Source of the DNA: an uncultured Christensenella sp.
GTDB lineage: Bacteria > Bacillota > Clostridia > Christensenellales > Borkfalkiaceae
NCBI GenBank assembly: GCA_910585705.1
Contig: CAJUER010000001.1
Location: 918,840-982,839, forward strand
Direction of reading: 5' to 3'
DNA: 64,000 nucleotides
Shown: piece after piece, positions 1 through 8,029 of the stretch
How positions within the stretch are numbered: position 1 is the first letter of the stretch
Layout: the number at the start of each line of letters is the position of its first letter
The notes under the pieces: model-generated
The model's input: only the letters and a program-made list of their open reading frames with translations
What the model was told of the DNA's origin: nothing
Database searches by the model: none
Program-made: the position numbers and the translations under genes

Positions 1-463
1 TAAAGGGCTGGCTTTCTATGTCGCCGATAGTTCCTCCTATTTCGGTTATGACGACGTCCGCTCCCGTAGTTTTGCCTACGTTGTATATGAACGACTTTAT
101 TTCGTTGGTAACGTGCGGAATTACCTGCACGGTCTGACCGAGATATTCGCCGTTACGCTCTTTATTGAGAACGTTCCAATAAACCTTACCGGTAGTAAGG
201 TTTGAATATTTATTGAGATTTTCGTCTATGAACCTTTCGTAATGTCCCAAATCGAGGTCGGTTTCCGCGCCGTCGTCGGTTACGAAAACTTCTCCGTGCT
301 GATAAGGGCTCATTGTGCCGGGATCGATATTGATATAAGGGTCAAGCTTCTGCGAAGCAACCTTATAGCCCCTGCACTTCAAAAGTCTGCCGAGCGACGC
401 GGCGGTTATTCCTTTGCCTAAACCCGAAACGACGCCGCCCGTAACGAAAATGTACTTTGTCAT
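1..463 (-). CDS. pyrG: CTP synthase, N-terminal part (runs off the window)
   Basis: Amidoligase domain of CTP synthase, which makes CTP from UTP, ATP and glutamine in the cytoplasm. The visible 154 residues start [18 protein letters not shown], the family's P-loop-like nucleotide site, followed by [20 protein letters not shown], a hallmark of PyrG. ATG at 463 is preceded by AGGAGA at good spacing. The C-terminal glutaminase domain lies beyond base 1. The next upstream gene on this strand is dapF, about 100 bp away; no clear terminator separates them. Confidence 0.96.
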   Translation of the reverse strand, partial: MTKYIFVTGGVVSGLGKGITAASLGRLLKCRGYKVASQKLDPYINIDPGTMSPYQHGEVFVTDDGAETDLDLGHYERFIDENLNKYSNLTTGKVYWNVLNKERNGEYLGQTVQVIPHVTNEIKSFIYNVGKTTGADVVITEIGGTIGDIESQPF

Positions 464-567
464 AATTCTCTCCTGATTTTTACGTTTGCAAAATCTTTAT
501 AATTGTAACATAACGGCAAAGCTTTTGCAAGAGTATGCCGCCGAATAAACGCGATTTTTGAGAAATT

Positions 568-1401
568 TTAAATTTCTATATCGCCTGTGAACGCAAGCGT
601 CGCGCCGCCCGTCATATACACGGTTTCGTCCGTGTAAACTATTTTAAGCTCGCCGCCGAGAAGGGACACGGTTATTTCCTCTCCCTTATCGCATAAACCG
701 TTCAAAACCGCCGCAACCGCGCAGGCGCACGCACCCGTGCCGCATGCAAACGTTTCGCCGCTTCCGCGCTCCCACACTCGCATTTTAAGCCTGTTGCGCC
801 CCTCTGCCTTCACGAACTCGGTGTTTATCCTGTCGGGGAAAGCGGGGTGATTTTCAAACTGCTTGCCAAGCGCCTCCACGTCAATTTTATCGGGATCGGC
901 GAAAACCACGCAGTGCGGATTGCCCATAGAAACAAGCGTTACGCCGTAGGTTTGCCCGCCGACGTTCAACGGATAGTTTACTACTTTTTCGCCCTTAATA
1001 TCCGAAGGGATTTTTTCACCGTTCAACACCGCCGCGCCCATATCGACTTTTACGCTTTCGACCTTGCCGTCCTTTCCCAAGAAAAAGCGTAAGGTTTTCA
1101 CGCCCGAAAGCGTTTCCACCGTACAAGTATCGCCCGTGACGTAGCCCAAGTCGTGCGCAAGTTTTCCCACGCATCTTATGCCGTTGCCGCACATTTTTCC
1201 TTCCGAACCGTCCGCATTGAACATACGCATTTTACAGTCCGCAATCTTCGAGGGGCAAAGCAAAATAACGCCGTCGCCGCCGATAGAAAAATGTCTGTCC
1301 GAAAGCTTTACCGAAAGCTGTTCGGGGTTTTTGATTTCCTTATTCATACAGTCGAAATAGATATAGTCGTTACCTATTCCGTGCATCTTATAAAACTTCA
1401 T
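568..1401 (-). CDS. dapF: diaminopimelate epimerase
   Basis: Converts LL- to meso-diaminopimelate, precursor of lysine and of DAP-type peptidoglycan. Both catalytic cysteines are visible in the usual contexts: MCGNGIRCVG in the N-terminal half and ACGTGACA in the C-terminal half, with GNPHCV between. An upstream in-frame ATG at 1407 directly abuts the AGGA box, so I prefer the second ATG at 1401, which sits six bases from it and gives MKFYKMHGIGND, the usual family start (277 residues, normal length). Possibly transcribed with purA upstream, as a weak hairpin only partly separates them. Confidence 0.95.
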   Translation of the reverse strand: MKFYKMHGIGNDYIYFDCMNKEIKNPEQLSVKLSDRHFSIGGDGVILLCPSKIADCKMRMFNADGSEGKMCGNGIRCVGKLAHDLGYVTGDTCTVETLSGVKTLRFFLGKDGKVESVKVDMGAAVLNGEKIPSDIKGEKVVNYPLNVGGQTYGVTLVSMGNPHCVVFADPDKIDVEALGKQFENHPAFPDRINTEFVKAEGRNRLKMRVWERGSGETFACGTGACACAVAAVLNGLCDKGEEITVSLLGGELKIVYTDETVYMTGGATLAFTGDIEI

Positions 1402-1420
1402 ATTCATTCCTAATTTTAAA

Positions 1421-1443
1421 CTCCGCGAAAAATTTACGCGGAG
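1421..1443 (-). terminator. weak hairpin between purA and dapF
   Basis: Seven-base perfect stem (CTCCGCG / CGCGGAG) with a nine-base AT loop just after the purA stop. The following T-tract on the minus strand is short, so it may only attenuate read-through into dapF. Confidence 0.4.
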
Positions 1444-1454
1444 TTAAGTTTTAA

Positions 1455-2735
1455 TCAATACATTTTAACGTAAGCGTCGCGCTCTGCGCCGACGGAAACG
1501 TAATTAATTTTACAGCCGCACAGCTGTTCCAACAGGCGGATATATTCTATTGCTTCTTTGGGCAAATCTTCCTTTTTTCGGCATTTGGAAATGTCGCAGT
1601 GCCAACCCTTCACCTTTTCAAAAACAGGCTCGCATTCGTCAAGCACATCGGTAAAAGGGAACTCGTCTATAATCTTGCCGTTCAGCTTGTAGTGCGTGCA
1701 GATTTCTATTTCCTCGTAATCGTCCAACACGTCGAGCTTGGTAAGAGCGATTTCGTCCGCGCCCTGACAGCGTATGCCGTAACGCGAAGCCACCGCGTCG
1801 AAAGGACCTACCCTTCTCGGTCTGCCTGTTGCCGCGCCGTATTCGCCTCCGAGCGAACGCAGTTTTTCAGCCTTTTCCCCGAAATATTCGCAGGTGAAAG
1901 GACCCGCGCCGACGCAACTGGAATAGGCTTTCATAATGCCTATGGAATTTGTAAGTTTGAGGTTGGGAACGCCCGCGCCTATGGGTGCGTACGCCGCTAT
2001 CGTCGACGACGACGATGTATAGGGAACAATGCCGTAGTCTATATCGCGGAGCGCGCCGAGCTGAGCTTCGAACATAATATTCTTTCCGTTACCGTGCGCC
2101 TCGTTTAAATACAGTCCCGTATCGGTGACGTATTCCGCCAAAGGCTTGCCGTAGGTTTCGAAATATTCTATAATCTCTTCCGCCTTAACAGGCTCGAAGC
2201 CGTATGCCTTTATGGTCATATTCTTCCACGCCACAATGTCGGGCACGCGCTTATATAAAAGTTCGGGGTTCAAAAGCTCACCCATGCGGAAAGCCTTTTT
2301 CATATATTTGTCCGCATACACGGGCGCAATGCCGCGCCGAGTAGAGCCGTAGGGCTTGCCCGTCGCTTTAGTAAGGCGGTCTTCTTCCATAATATCCTGC
2401 AAAACATTATAGGGCATTGTGATAATCGCCTTGTCGCTGATTTTAAGGTTCGCAGGGGATATTTTAATACCGCTTTCGCGCAACTTTTGAATTTCACCGC
2501 ACAAATGCTTCAAATCGATAACCATACCGCAACCCATAACGTTCACCACGTCCTCGCGCAGAATGCCCGAAGGAAGCAGATTTAAAATGAATCTGCCCCT
2601 GTCGTTTATAACGGTGTGTCCTGCATTGTTGCCGCCCTGATAACGGCAGACAACGTCGAAATCGCTTGAAAGCAGGTCAACCATTCTGCCCTTGCCTTCG
2701 TCGCCCCAGTTTATTCCGCAGATACTTGTAAGCAT
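1455..2735 (-). CDS. purA: adenylosuccinate synthetase
   Basis: GTP-dependent ligation of aspartate to IMP, first committed step to AMP. GINWGDEGKGRMVD near the N-terminus is the nucleotide loop, followed by GGNNAGHTV with the catalytic histidine; the C-terminal GRPRRVGPFDAV motif is also present. Starting at ATG 2735 (MLTSICGINWGDEGKG, preceded by AAGGTGG) gives 426 residues, the normal family length; a longer frame from 2777 adds 14 unconserved residues lying over the promoter. Confidence 0.96.
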   Translation of the reverse strand: MLTSICGINWGDEGKGRMVDLLSSDFDVVCRYQGGNNAGHTVINDRGRFILNLLPSGILREDVVNVMGCGMVIDLKHLCGEIQKLRESGIKISPANLKISDKAIITMPYNVLQDIMEEDRLTKATGKPYGSTRRGIAPVYADKYMKKAFRMGELLNPELLYKRVPDIVAWKNMTIKAYGFEPVKAEEIIEYFETYGKPLAEYVTDTGLYLNEAHGNGKNIMFEAQLGALRDIDYGIVPYTSSSSTIAAYAPIGAGVPNLKLTNSIGIMKAYSSCVGAGPFTCEYFGEKAEKLRSLGGEYGAATGRPRRVGPFDAVASRYGIRCQGADEIALTKLDVLDDYEEIEICTHYKLNGKIIDEFPFTDVLDECEPVFEKVKGWHCDISKCRKKEDLPKEAIEYIRLLEQLCGCKINYVSVGAERDAYVKMY

Positions 2736-2766
2736 ATTCGCCACCTTCTTTTTAATTACACTATAT

Positions 2767-2794
2767 ATTATATCCATACGGGCTTATAAGTCAA
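2767..2794 (-). promoter_or_regulatory. sigma-A promoter of purA
   Basis: TTGACT (2789-2794), 16-bp spacer, TATAAT (2767-2772) about 30 bp before the purA start codon. Confidence 0.7.
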
Positions 2795-2821
2795 GTGTTA
2801 ACCGTTGCGTTTAAAAGAAAA

Positions 2822-2851
2822 ACCGACCGCAAGATTTAACCTGCCGTCGGT
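2822..2851 (-). terminator. intrinsic terminator of the 59-residue gene
   Basis: ACCGAC / GTCGGT stem with an inner GCA/TGC extension, followed on the minus strand by TTTTTCTTTT. It lies immediately after the stop of the small gene at 2860. Confidence 0.7.
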
Positions 2852-2859
2852 CTTCATTA

Positions 2860-3039
2860 TTATATTTCTTCCAAATACAGTTTGAACTTTTTACCGTTTG
2901 CAAATTGCAAATACAAATTTTCGCCAACCTGCCCGATATCCGCAACGAAACAAATATCGAGCGCAAGTTTTATATCGGACAATAAACTTTTCGGCGTAAA
3001 ACCTTCGATTGCCGATTTTGACTTTCGCGTATTATTCAT
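2860..3039 (-). CDS. small hypothetical protein (59 aa)
   Basis: Short frame beginning MNNTRKSKSAIEGF and ending KFKLYLEEI. A strong AAGGAG box seven bases before the ATG and a terminator directly after the stop support a real gene. It looks soluble, with a predicted beta-rich C-terminal half; I do not recognise the family. It diverges from the two double-HTH regulators, with a palindromic operator candidate in the shared upstream region, so it is probably under their control. Confidence 0.6.
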   Translation of the reverse strand: MNNTRKSKSAIEGFTPKSLLSDIKLALDICFVADIGQVGENLYLQFANGKKFKLYLEEI

Positions 3040-3110
3040 TTAATTTCTCCTTTTTGTTTTTCACTATCATCTGCGCACCGATTGTGTATTTATATTATAC
3101 CCCTAACATA

Positions 3111-3135
3111 TGCCTATTGCAAGTATAAATAGGCA
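3111..3135. promoter_or_regulatory. palindromic operator candidate
   Basis: Perfect 8-bp inverted repeat TGCCTATT / AATAGGCA with a 9-base AT-rich centre, extended by ATA/TAT on each side with one offset base. It lies in the divergent promoter region of the small minus gene and the XRE pair, where an autoregulatory HTH site would be expected. Confidence 0.5.
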
Positions 3136-3174
3136 CATATAAGGGATAATATTTTCATAAGGAGGCACTAATTT

Positions 3175-3612
3175 ATGGATATTTTGTCGAACTTTGGCGA
3201 AACGTTTTCCGAGCTTATTTTCGACAATAAAACAACGCCCGAAAAGTTGGCGCAAGCCATCGGAATAGACCGCTCGGTAATTTACAGGTATCTGCGCAAG
3301 CAATGCCTTCCTTCACTGTCAAACGTGGCGGCTGTCGCCGATTATTTCGGCTGTTCGGTCGACTTCCTTTTGGGTTTGACGGATAACGGCGATAAAGTTT
3401 ACAGCGCAAGCGGAAATTTTGCGCAGCGGTTCAGGCAGCTGCTTGAAAATAAAAATTTAACTCGATACGCTTTTTGCAAAAGCAACAGCTTTGCCGAACA
3501 AAGCGTTGACGATTGGTATCACGGAAAGCGTATGCCGAATGTTCAAAACGCAATACTGATAGCAAAATTTTTCGACTGCTCGCTTGATTTTCTGCTCGGC
3601 AGGGAAAGCTGA
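3175..3612 (+). CDS. tandem-HTH XRE-family regulator 1
   Basis: 145 residues containing two XRE-type helix-turn-helix modules: residues ~15-65 (LAQAIGIDRSVIYRYLR...YFGCSVDFLLG) and ~78-145 (YAFCKSNSFAEQSVDDWYHG...FFDCSLDFLLG). Each ends in the DFLLG motif typical of XRE repressors. No ligand or peptidase domain is present. Start set by AAGGAGG box (3161-3167). The 3' neighbour is a paralogue nine bases downstream. Probably a DNA-binding repressor of itself and/or the divergent small gene; the target is inferred from position only. Confidence 0.8.
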   Translation: MDILSNFGETFSELIFDNKTTPEKLAQAIGIDRSVIYRYLRKQCLPSLSNVAAVADYFGCSVDFLLGLTDNGDKVYSASGNFAQRFRQLLENKNLTRYAFCKSNSFAEQSVDDWYHGKRMPNVQNAILIAKFFDCSLDFLLGRES

Positions 3613-3621
3613 TTTAACACA

Positions 3622-4062
3622 ATGGATATTTTACGCAAATTCAACGAAATCCTTGAAGAGTTGATGTTTGAAAGAAGTATTAACTCAAAAACGCTTGCAA
3701 ACGAGCTTGGCATGCAAGCGTCATGCATTACGCGATATTTAAAAGCCGAGCACTGCCCGACAGTGCGAAGCATAGTTTTGCTTGCCGATTATTTTAACTG
3801 CTCGACAGATTTTCTTTTGGGCTTCGAGGATTTTAACGACACGCTTACATTCAAGGTTTGTCCGCCGTTCTCCGAGCAAATTAAGTTTTTAACTAAGCAT
3901 TTCAAAACCAACGCAAGCGAATTTTACGACAGAGTGCCCGTTCCCAAAAGCAGATACTACGAATGGAAAAGCGGGAAAAGATTGCCCACTCTTGAAAACG
4001 TAATAAAGATAGCGCAAAGCTTCGATTGCAGAATCGATTTTGTTCTCGGCAGGGAAAGCTGA
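3622..4062 (+). CDS. tandem-HTH XRE-family regulator 2 (paralogue)
   Basis: 146 residues, same architecture as its upstream neighbour: HTH one at ~17-67 (LANELGMQASCITRYLKAEHCP), HTH two at ~95-146, ending with the same DFxLGRES tail. The ribosome site is poor, so translation is probably coupled to the first gene, whose stop is nine bases upstream. The pair clearly arose by tandem duplication, but sequence has diverged considerably in the recognition helices, which suggests different DNA targets or a heteromer. Confidence 0.78.
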   Translation: MDILRKFNEILEELMFERSINSKTLANELGMQASCITRYLKAEHCPTVRSIVLLADYFNCSTDFLLGFEDFNDTLTFKVCPPFSEQIKFLTKHFKTNASEFYDRVPVPKSRYYEWKSGKRLPTLENVIKIAQSFDCRIDFVLGRES

Positions 4063-4086
4063 ACTTATAGCCTTAAACATAACAAC

Positions 4087-4116
4087 GGGGGCGCGTGCCG
4101 TAAAGCACGCGCCCCC
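4087..4116. terminator. bidirectional terminator
   Basis: Twelve-base perfect stem GGGGGCGCGTGC / GCACGCGCCCCC with a 6-base loop, flanked by T-rich sequence on both strands, between the convergent XRE pair and the ClC gene. Confidence 0.85.
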
Positions 4117-4124
4117 GTTTGATA

Positions 4125-5780
4125 TTATTCAGTTTCGATATTTTTCATTGCGTCCGCGTTACTACCCTCTTGCTCTTCGGGTTGTTTCCCGACAATGCTT
4201 ACAAGATAATTTATAAGTTCCTCGCGTGAGGTTGTTTCGCATTCGAACACAAGCGTCGAGCCTGCGTGCATAACCGTTTCCCCGTCGGGCACGGTTATTT
4301 TTCCGTCGGGTTCTATTATCTGAACCACAAGCCCGTTCGTAGGCCAAATCAACGCGCGTATCTTTGCTCCGTCCGCCTTAGAGTCTGGCGTGATGAGCAG
4401 GGAAACTTTTTCCTTGCGAACGTTAACGTAAATTTTTTCCGTTTCTATAAACTCTTCCAAATTGCGCTCGTAAATAGGCTGAACCTTGAAAAGCATACTT
4501 ACGAGATAGCCGACCGCAATTCCCAAAAGCGCGGGAAGAAAGTTAGTGAACTGACCTGTAAGTTCGAAGACCATTACAACGCCGGTAATGGGCGCTTTAA
4601 CTATGGCTGTGAAGAACACAGACATACAGATAATAACAATGTAATCGCTGTACGCGCCGTTCATACCCATTTTCTGAAACAGTAACGACAGAAGCGCGCC
4701 TATGCCTGCGCCCACCGCAAGCATTGGAATAAACACGCCGCAGGGCACGCCGCAAGCCATATTCATAGCCGCCGCAATAAAACGGATTACCACTATTATT
4801 ACCAAACTTAGCGCAACGCTTATGCCGAACACCTTTTCGACCTCAATAGCGCCGTCACCCGAAGCGAGCGCCGAAATAAACGAATGTCCGCCGCCTATCG
4901 CATAGGAGGTTATTAGCGCGAAGTTGCCCGCAATAAGGAACACGAAAATAAACTTTCCCGCGCCCTTTAAAAAGTTAATATGCTTGAAAAACTTTTTTGC
5001 GCCGAACACAGAATAATAGAACGCAACGCCTGCAAGCGCGGTGACGAGCGCGGCGGGAATTGCCCACAGGCACGAGCCGAGACTAAACTCCGCAAAAGTG
5101 AAATTTTCAAACGTAAAGCCCGTTCCGTAACCTATTGCGGGACGGATTAAATTTCTTGTAAACAGCGAGGTAACGACGCTTATCGCCGCACAGACGAACA
5201 CCTGCGGAGAGAACGAACGGAACGCTTCTTCCATAGCAAAAACAAGTCCCGTAATCGGAGCGTTAAACGCGACGGCAAGCCCTGCGCTCGAGCCCGAAGC
5301 AATTTGCAGTCTTCTTACCATTTGCGAGCGCCTGAGCGTTGCCCCCACCGCCTCGCCCGCACAGCCGCCTATTTCGAGCGAAGGACCTTCCGCACCAGCC
5401 GAAAGCCCCATAAACACGCACGCGAGCGACGCCGCGAACATAGAGCACATTGTAACGTACCACTTAAAGCGGATAATTCCGCGCGAAGCGCCCTCGATCT
5501 GCGGTATTCCGCTGCCGCGTATCATAGGGACGAAGCGAACGAATGTGCCTATCACTATACCGCCCGCCGCAAGCCCTAGAAAGAGCACGGAAATAAAAGC
5601 GGGATTGCCAAGAATGAGCGCGTACAGATTTTCCGCAGTATGCTCGCCGATAGAGGCAAGAATATTATAGAATGTCACTACCACGCCCGCAAAAAGTCCC
5701 GTAAGGATACTCAACAGCACAAGGTTTATTCCGTTGTCCGCAAAAGCGCGCAAGGCTTTTTTAAGTTTTGTATTCTGCAT
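4125..5780 (-). CDS. ClC-family chloride/proton antiporter with C-terminal TrkA-C domain
   Basis: 551 residues. Residues ~20-430 are a ClC membrane domain with about ten to twelve hydrophobic segments and the signature loops GSGIPQIEG, AGAEGPSLEIGG (gating glutamate kept) and CGVFIPMLAVGAG. The glutamate pair in FAMEEAF, at the position of the internal proton glutamate of E. coli ClC, is retained, so an exchanger rather than a passive channel is likely. Residues ~450-525 form an RCK_C/TrkA-C regulatory domain, which usually binds a small ligand. The start codon has no ribosome site; the -10 box lies only 11 bases upstream. Confidence 0.9.
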   Translation of the reverse strand: MQNTKLKKALRAFADNGINLVLLSILTGLFAGVVVTFYNILASIGEHTAENLYALILGNPAFISVLFLGLAAGGIVIGTFVRFVPMIRGSGIPQIEGASRGIIRFKWYVTMCSMFAASLACVFMGLSAGAEGPSLEIGGCAGEAVGATLRRSQMVRRLQIASGSSAGLAVAFNAPITGLVFAMEEAFRSFSPQVFVCAAISVVTSLFTRNLIRPAIGYGTGFTFENFTFAEFSLGSCLWAIPAALVTALAGVAFYYSVFGAKKFFKHINFLKGAGKFIFVFLIAGNFALITSYAIGGGHSFISALASGDGAIEVEKVFGISVALSLVIIVVIRFIAAAMNMACGVPCGVFIPMLAVGAGIGALLSLLFQKMGMNGAYSDYIVIICMSVFFTAIVKAPITGVVMVFELTGQFTNFLPALLGIAVGYLVSMLFKVQPIYERNLEEFIETEKIYVNVRKEKVSLLITPDSKADGAKIRALIWPTNGLVVQIIEPDGKITVPDGETVMHAGSTLVFECETTSREELINYLVSIVGKQPEEQEGSNADAMKNIETE

Positions 5781-5791
5781 AAATTTAAGTA

Positions 5792-5820
5792 ATTATAGCA
5801 CCTTTATCTTAATTTGTAAA
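5792..5820 (-). promoter_or_regulatory. promoter of the ClC gene, very short leader
   Basis: TTTACA (5815-5820), 17-bp spacer, TATAAT (5792-5797). The ATG is 11 bases after the -10 box, so the predicted leader is about five bases with no Shine-Dalgarno. The -35 begins 10 bp beyond the glnN terminator. Confidence 0.7.
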
Positions 5821-5829
5821 CTTGTTAAA

Positions 5830-5855
5830 AAGCCGCCGCTTGAATGCGGCGGCTT
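5830..5855 (-). terminator. terminator of glnN
   Basis: AAGCCGCCGC / GCGGCGGCTT stem, six-base loop, followed on the minus strand by TTTTT. Confidence 0.85.
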
Positions 5856-5863
5856 GATAAATT

Positions 5864-7939
5864 TTATACGTTATACAATAGTTCGAAGTACGTCGGGAAA
5901 GGCCAGTAATCGGAAGAGGTCAGCTTCTCCATTTCGTCGGCGTACTTTCTCACTTCGTCCATGTCGGGGATAACGACGTGCGCCATATGTTGCGACGCTT
6001 TGCGGAAGTCCGTTTTGTCGGTCTTCGCAAGGTCTTTTTCAAGTTTTTCCACCGCCGCGCTCGTCTTGTCGTTGAGGGCGGAAAGCTTCTTTATCAGTTC
6101 GTATTCCGTAGTGCTCGGAAGCACCGCAACGGATTTTTTAGCCGTAAAATTCTGGCAGAGCGCGCCTATAAAATCGGATACGGCAGGGATAATGTCCCTC
6201 TTTGCCATTTCAAGCATTGTGCGCGCTTCTATATTGATAATCTTCGTATAGTTTTCAAGCCTGATATCTGCACGCGCTACGGCTTCCGCCGCAGTGAATA
6301 CACCTTGCTTTACAAACACGTCAACGTTTCTTTGTTCGTAGAATACGGGTACTGCGTCGGCAGTGTTTTTGTGGTTGAGAAGTCCGCGCTTTGCCGCCTC
6401 CGTTTCCCATTCGGGACCGTAACCGTCGTGGTTGAAAATTATGCGGTAGTGAGCTTTAAGCTCACGCGCGATAACTTTATCCACGTCTTTTTTAAAGTCC
6501 TTACTGCACTCCAACTCGTCGGCAAGCTGTTCGAACGCGTCCGCAACAATCGTGTTGAGGCAGATGTTCGCGTCGGAAACGTTAGCCTGCGAGCCGAGCA
6601 TTCTGAACTCGAATTTATTGCCCGTGAACGCAAAAGGCGAGGTTCTGTTTCTGTCTGTCGCGTCTTTGGGGAATATAGGAGATTCGGGAACGCCTATCGA
6701 GCACTCCGGCTGTTTTCCGCTCACATAATTTTCGCCCTTTACTATACTGTCCACAAGAGCGCCGAGCTGGTCGCCGAGATATACGGAAATTATAGCGGGC
6801 GGAGCTTCGTCTGCGCCCAGCCTGTGGTCGTTCGCGGCGGAAGCCACCGAGCCGCGCAAAATACCCTGATAGTCGTCGACGGCTTTCACCACAGCCGCAA
6901 GCACAAGCTTGAAGAGCGTGTTGCTTTCCGGTGAGTTGCCGGGATTTAAAAGATTTAATCCGGTGTCGGTCGACATTGACCAGTTGTTGTGTTTGCCGCT
7001 ACCATTAATTCCCTCGAAAGGTTTTTCGTGCAACAGGCAGACAAGATTATGGCGTTTTGCGACGGTGCGCATAAGCTCCATTGTAAGCATATTCGCGTCC
7101 ACCGCAACGTTGGAAGTATCGAAAACGGGCGCCATTTCGTGCTGTGCGGGCGCAACCTCGTTGTGCTTTGTTTTGGAGGGTATGCCGTAGCTCCACAGCT
7201 CTTCGTCAAGCTCGCGCATGAACGCGGCGATTCGCGGCTTCAACGAACCGAAATAGTGGTCCTCCAACTCCTGACCGCGAGCGACGGGCGCACCGAAAAG
7301 CGTCCTTCCCGTAAGGCGCAAATCCTTGCGGCGCGAGTATTCCTCTTCGTCTATGAGGAAATATTCCTGTTCGGGTCCCACCGTAGTGAACACCTTTTTG
7401 CAATCTATACCGAATAGTTTTAAAATTCTTTTCGCCTGCTTGTCTATCGCGTTCATAGAACGTAACAGCGGCGCTTTTTTATCGAGAGTTTCACCCGTGT
7501 AGGAAACAAACACCGTAGGTATGTACAGCGTACCGTCCTTTACGAATGCCGGCGACGTGGGGTCCCATGCGGTATAGCCGCGCGCCATATATGTTACGCG
7601 TGAACCGCCCGAAGGAAAGCTGGACGCATCCGACTCGCCGACTATCAGGCTTTTGCCCGTAAGACGCATTATTACCTTGTCGCCCTCAGGCTCGATAAAG
7701 CTGTCGTGCTTTTCCGCCGTCAGTCCGGTAAGCGGCTGAAACCAGTGCGTATAGTGCGTTGCGCCCTGCGATACCGCCCACTTCTTCATTGCAGAAGCAA
7801 CCGAACCCGCGATAGACGTGTCAAGCGGTTTGCCCGTTTCTATCGTCGCCCTCAAAGCCTTGTAAACTTCGTTGGGCAGTGTTTCTTTCTGTACGGAATC
7901 ATTGAATACTTTCGAGCCGAACCTCTCGGGTAAGTTCAT
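5864..7939 (-). CDS. glnN: glutamine synthetase type III
   Basis: 691 residues, the size of the dodecameric GSIII family rather than the ~450-residue GSI. ATP-dependent ammonia assimilation to glutamine. Diagnostic segments are TVGPEQEYFLID, the metal-binding KHNEVAPAQHEMAPVF, HEKPFEGINGSGKHNNWS (ammonia/glutamate site) and NRTSPFAFTGNKFEFRM. The start at 7939 has AGGAG nine bases upstream. It is monocistronic, with a consensus promoter and its own terminator. Confidence 0.95.
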   Translation of the reverse strand: MNLPERFGSKVFNDSVQKETLPNEVYKALRATIETGKPLDTSIAGSVASAMKKWAVSQGATHYTHWFQPLTGLTAEKHDSFIEPEGDKVIMRLTGKSLIVGESDASSFPSGGSRVTYMARGYTAWDPTSPAFVKDGTLYIPTVFVSYTGETLDKKAPLLRSMNAIDKQAKRILKLFGIDCKKVFTTVGPEQEYFLIDEEEYSRRKDLRLTGRTLFGAPVARGQELEDHYFGSLKPRIAAFMRELDEELWSYGIPSKTKHNEVAPAQHEMAPVFDTSNVAVDANMLTMELMRTVAKRHNLVCLLHEKPFEGINGSGKHNNWSMSTDTGLNLLNPGNSPESNTLFKLVLAAVVKAVDDYQGILRGSVASAANDHRLGADEAPPAIISVYLGDQLGALVDSIVKGENYVSGKQPECSIGVPESPIFPKDATDRNRTSPFAFTGNKFEFRMLGSQANVSDANICLNTIVADAFEQLADELECSKDFKKDVDKVIARELKAHYRIIFNHDGYGPEWETEAAKRGLLNHKNTADAVPVFYEQRNVDVFVKQGVFTAAEAVARADIRLENYTKIINIEARTMLEMAKRDIIPAVSDFIGALCQNFTAKKSVAVLPSTTEYELIKKLSALNDKTSAAVEKLEKDLAKTDKTDFRKASQHMAHVVIPDMDEVRKYADEMEKLTSSDYWPFPTYFELLYNV

Positions 7940-7972
7940 TTACATTTACTCCTATGAATTATTTACTTTAAA

Positions 7973-8001
7973 ATTATAAGAAATTTACGCGCCGCTGTCA
8001 A
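7973..8001 (-). promoter_or_regulatory. consensus sigma-A promoter of glnN
   Basis: TTGACA (7996-8001), 17-bp spacer, TATAAT (7973-7978): a full match to the housekeeping consensus, about 33 bp before the start codon. Confidence 0.85.
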
Positions 8002-8029
8002 ATCAATTTCGCACTTATATTCGGCGCTT

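Noticed and set aside
5978..6934. 318-residue plus-strand ORF opposite glnN, and the 341-residue one at 62564-63589 opposite glmM
   Set aside because: Both lie wholly inside well-conserved genes on the other strand and show no domain, ribosome site or promoter.
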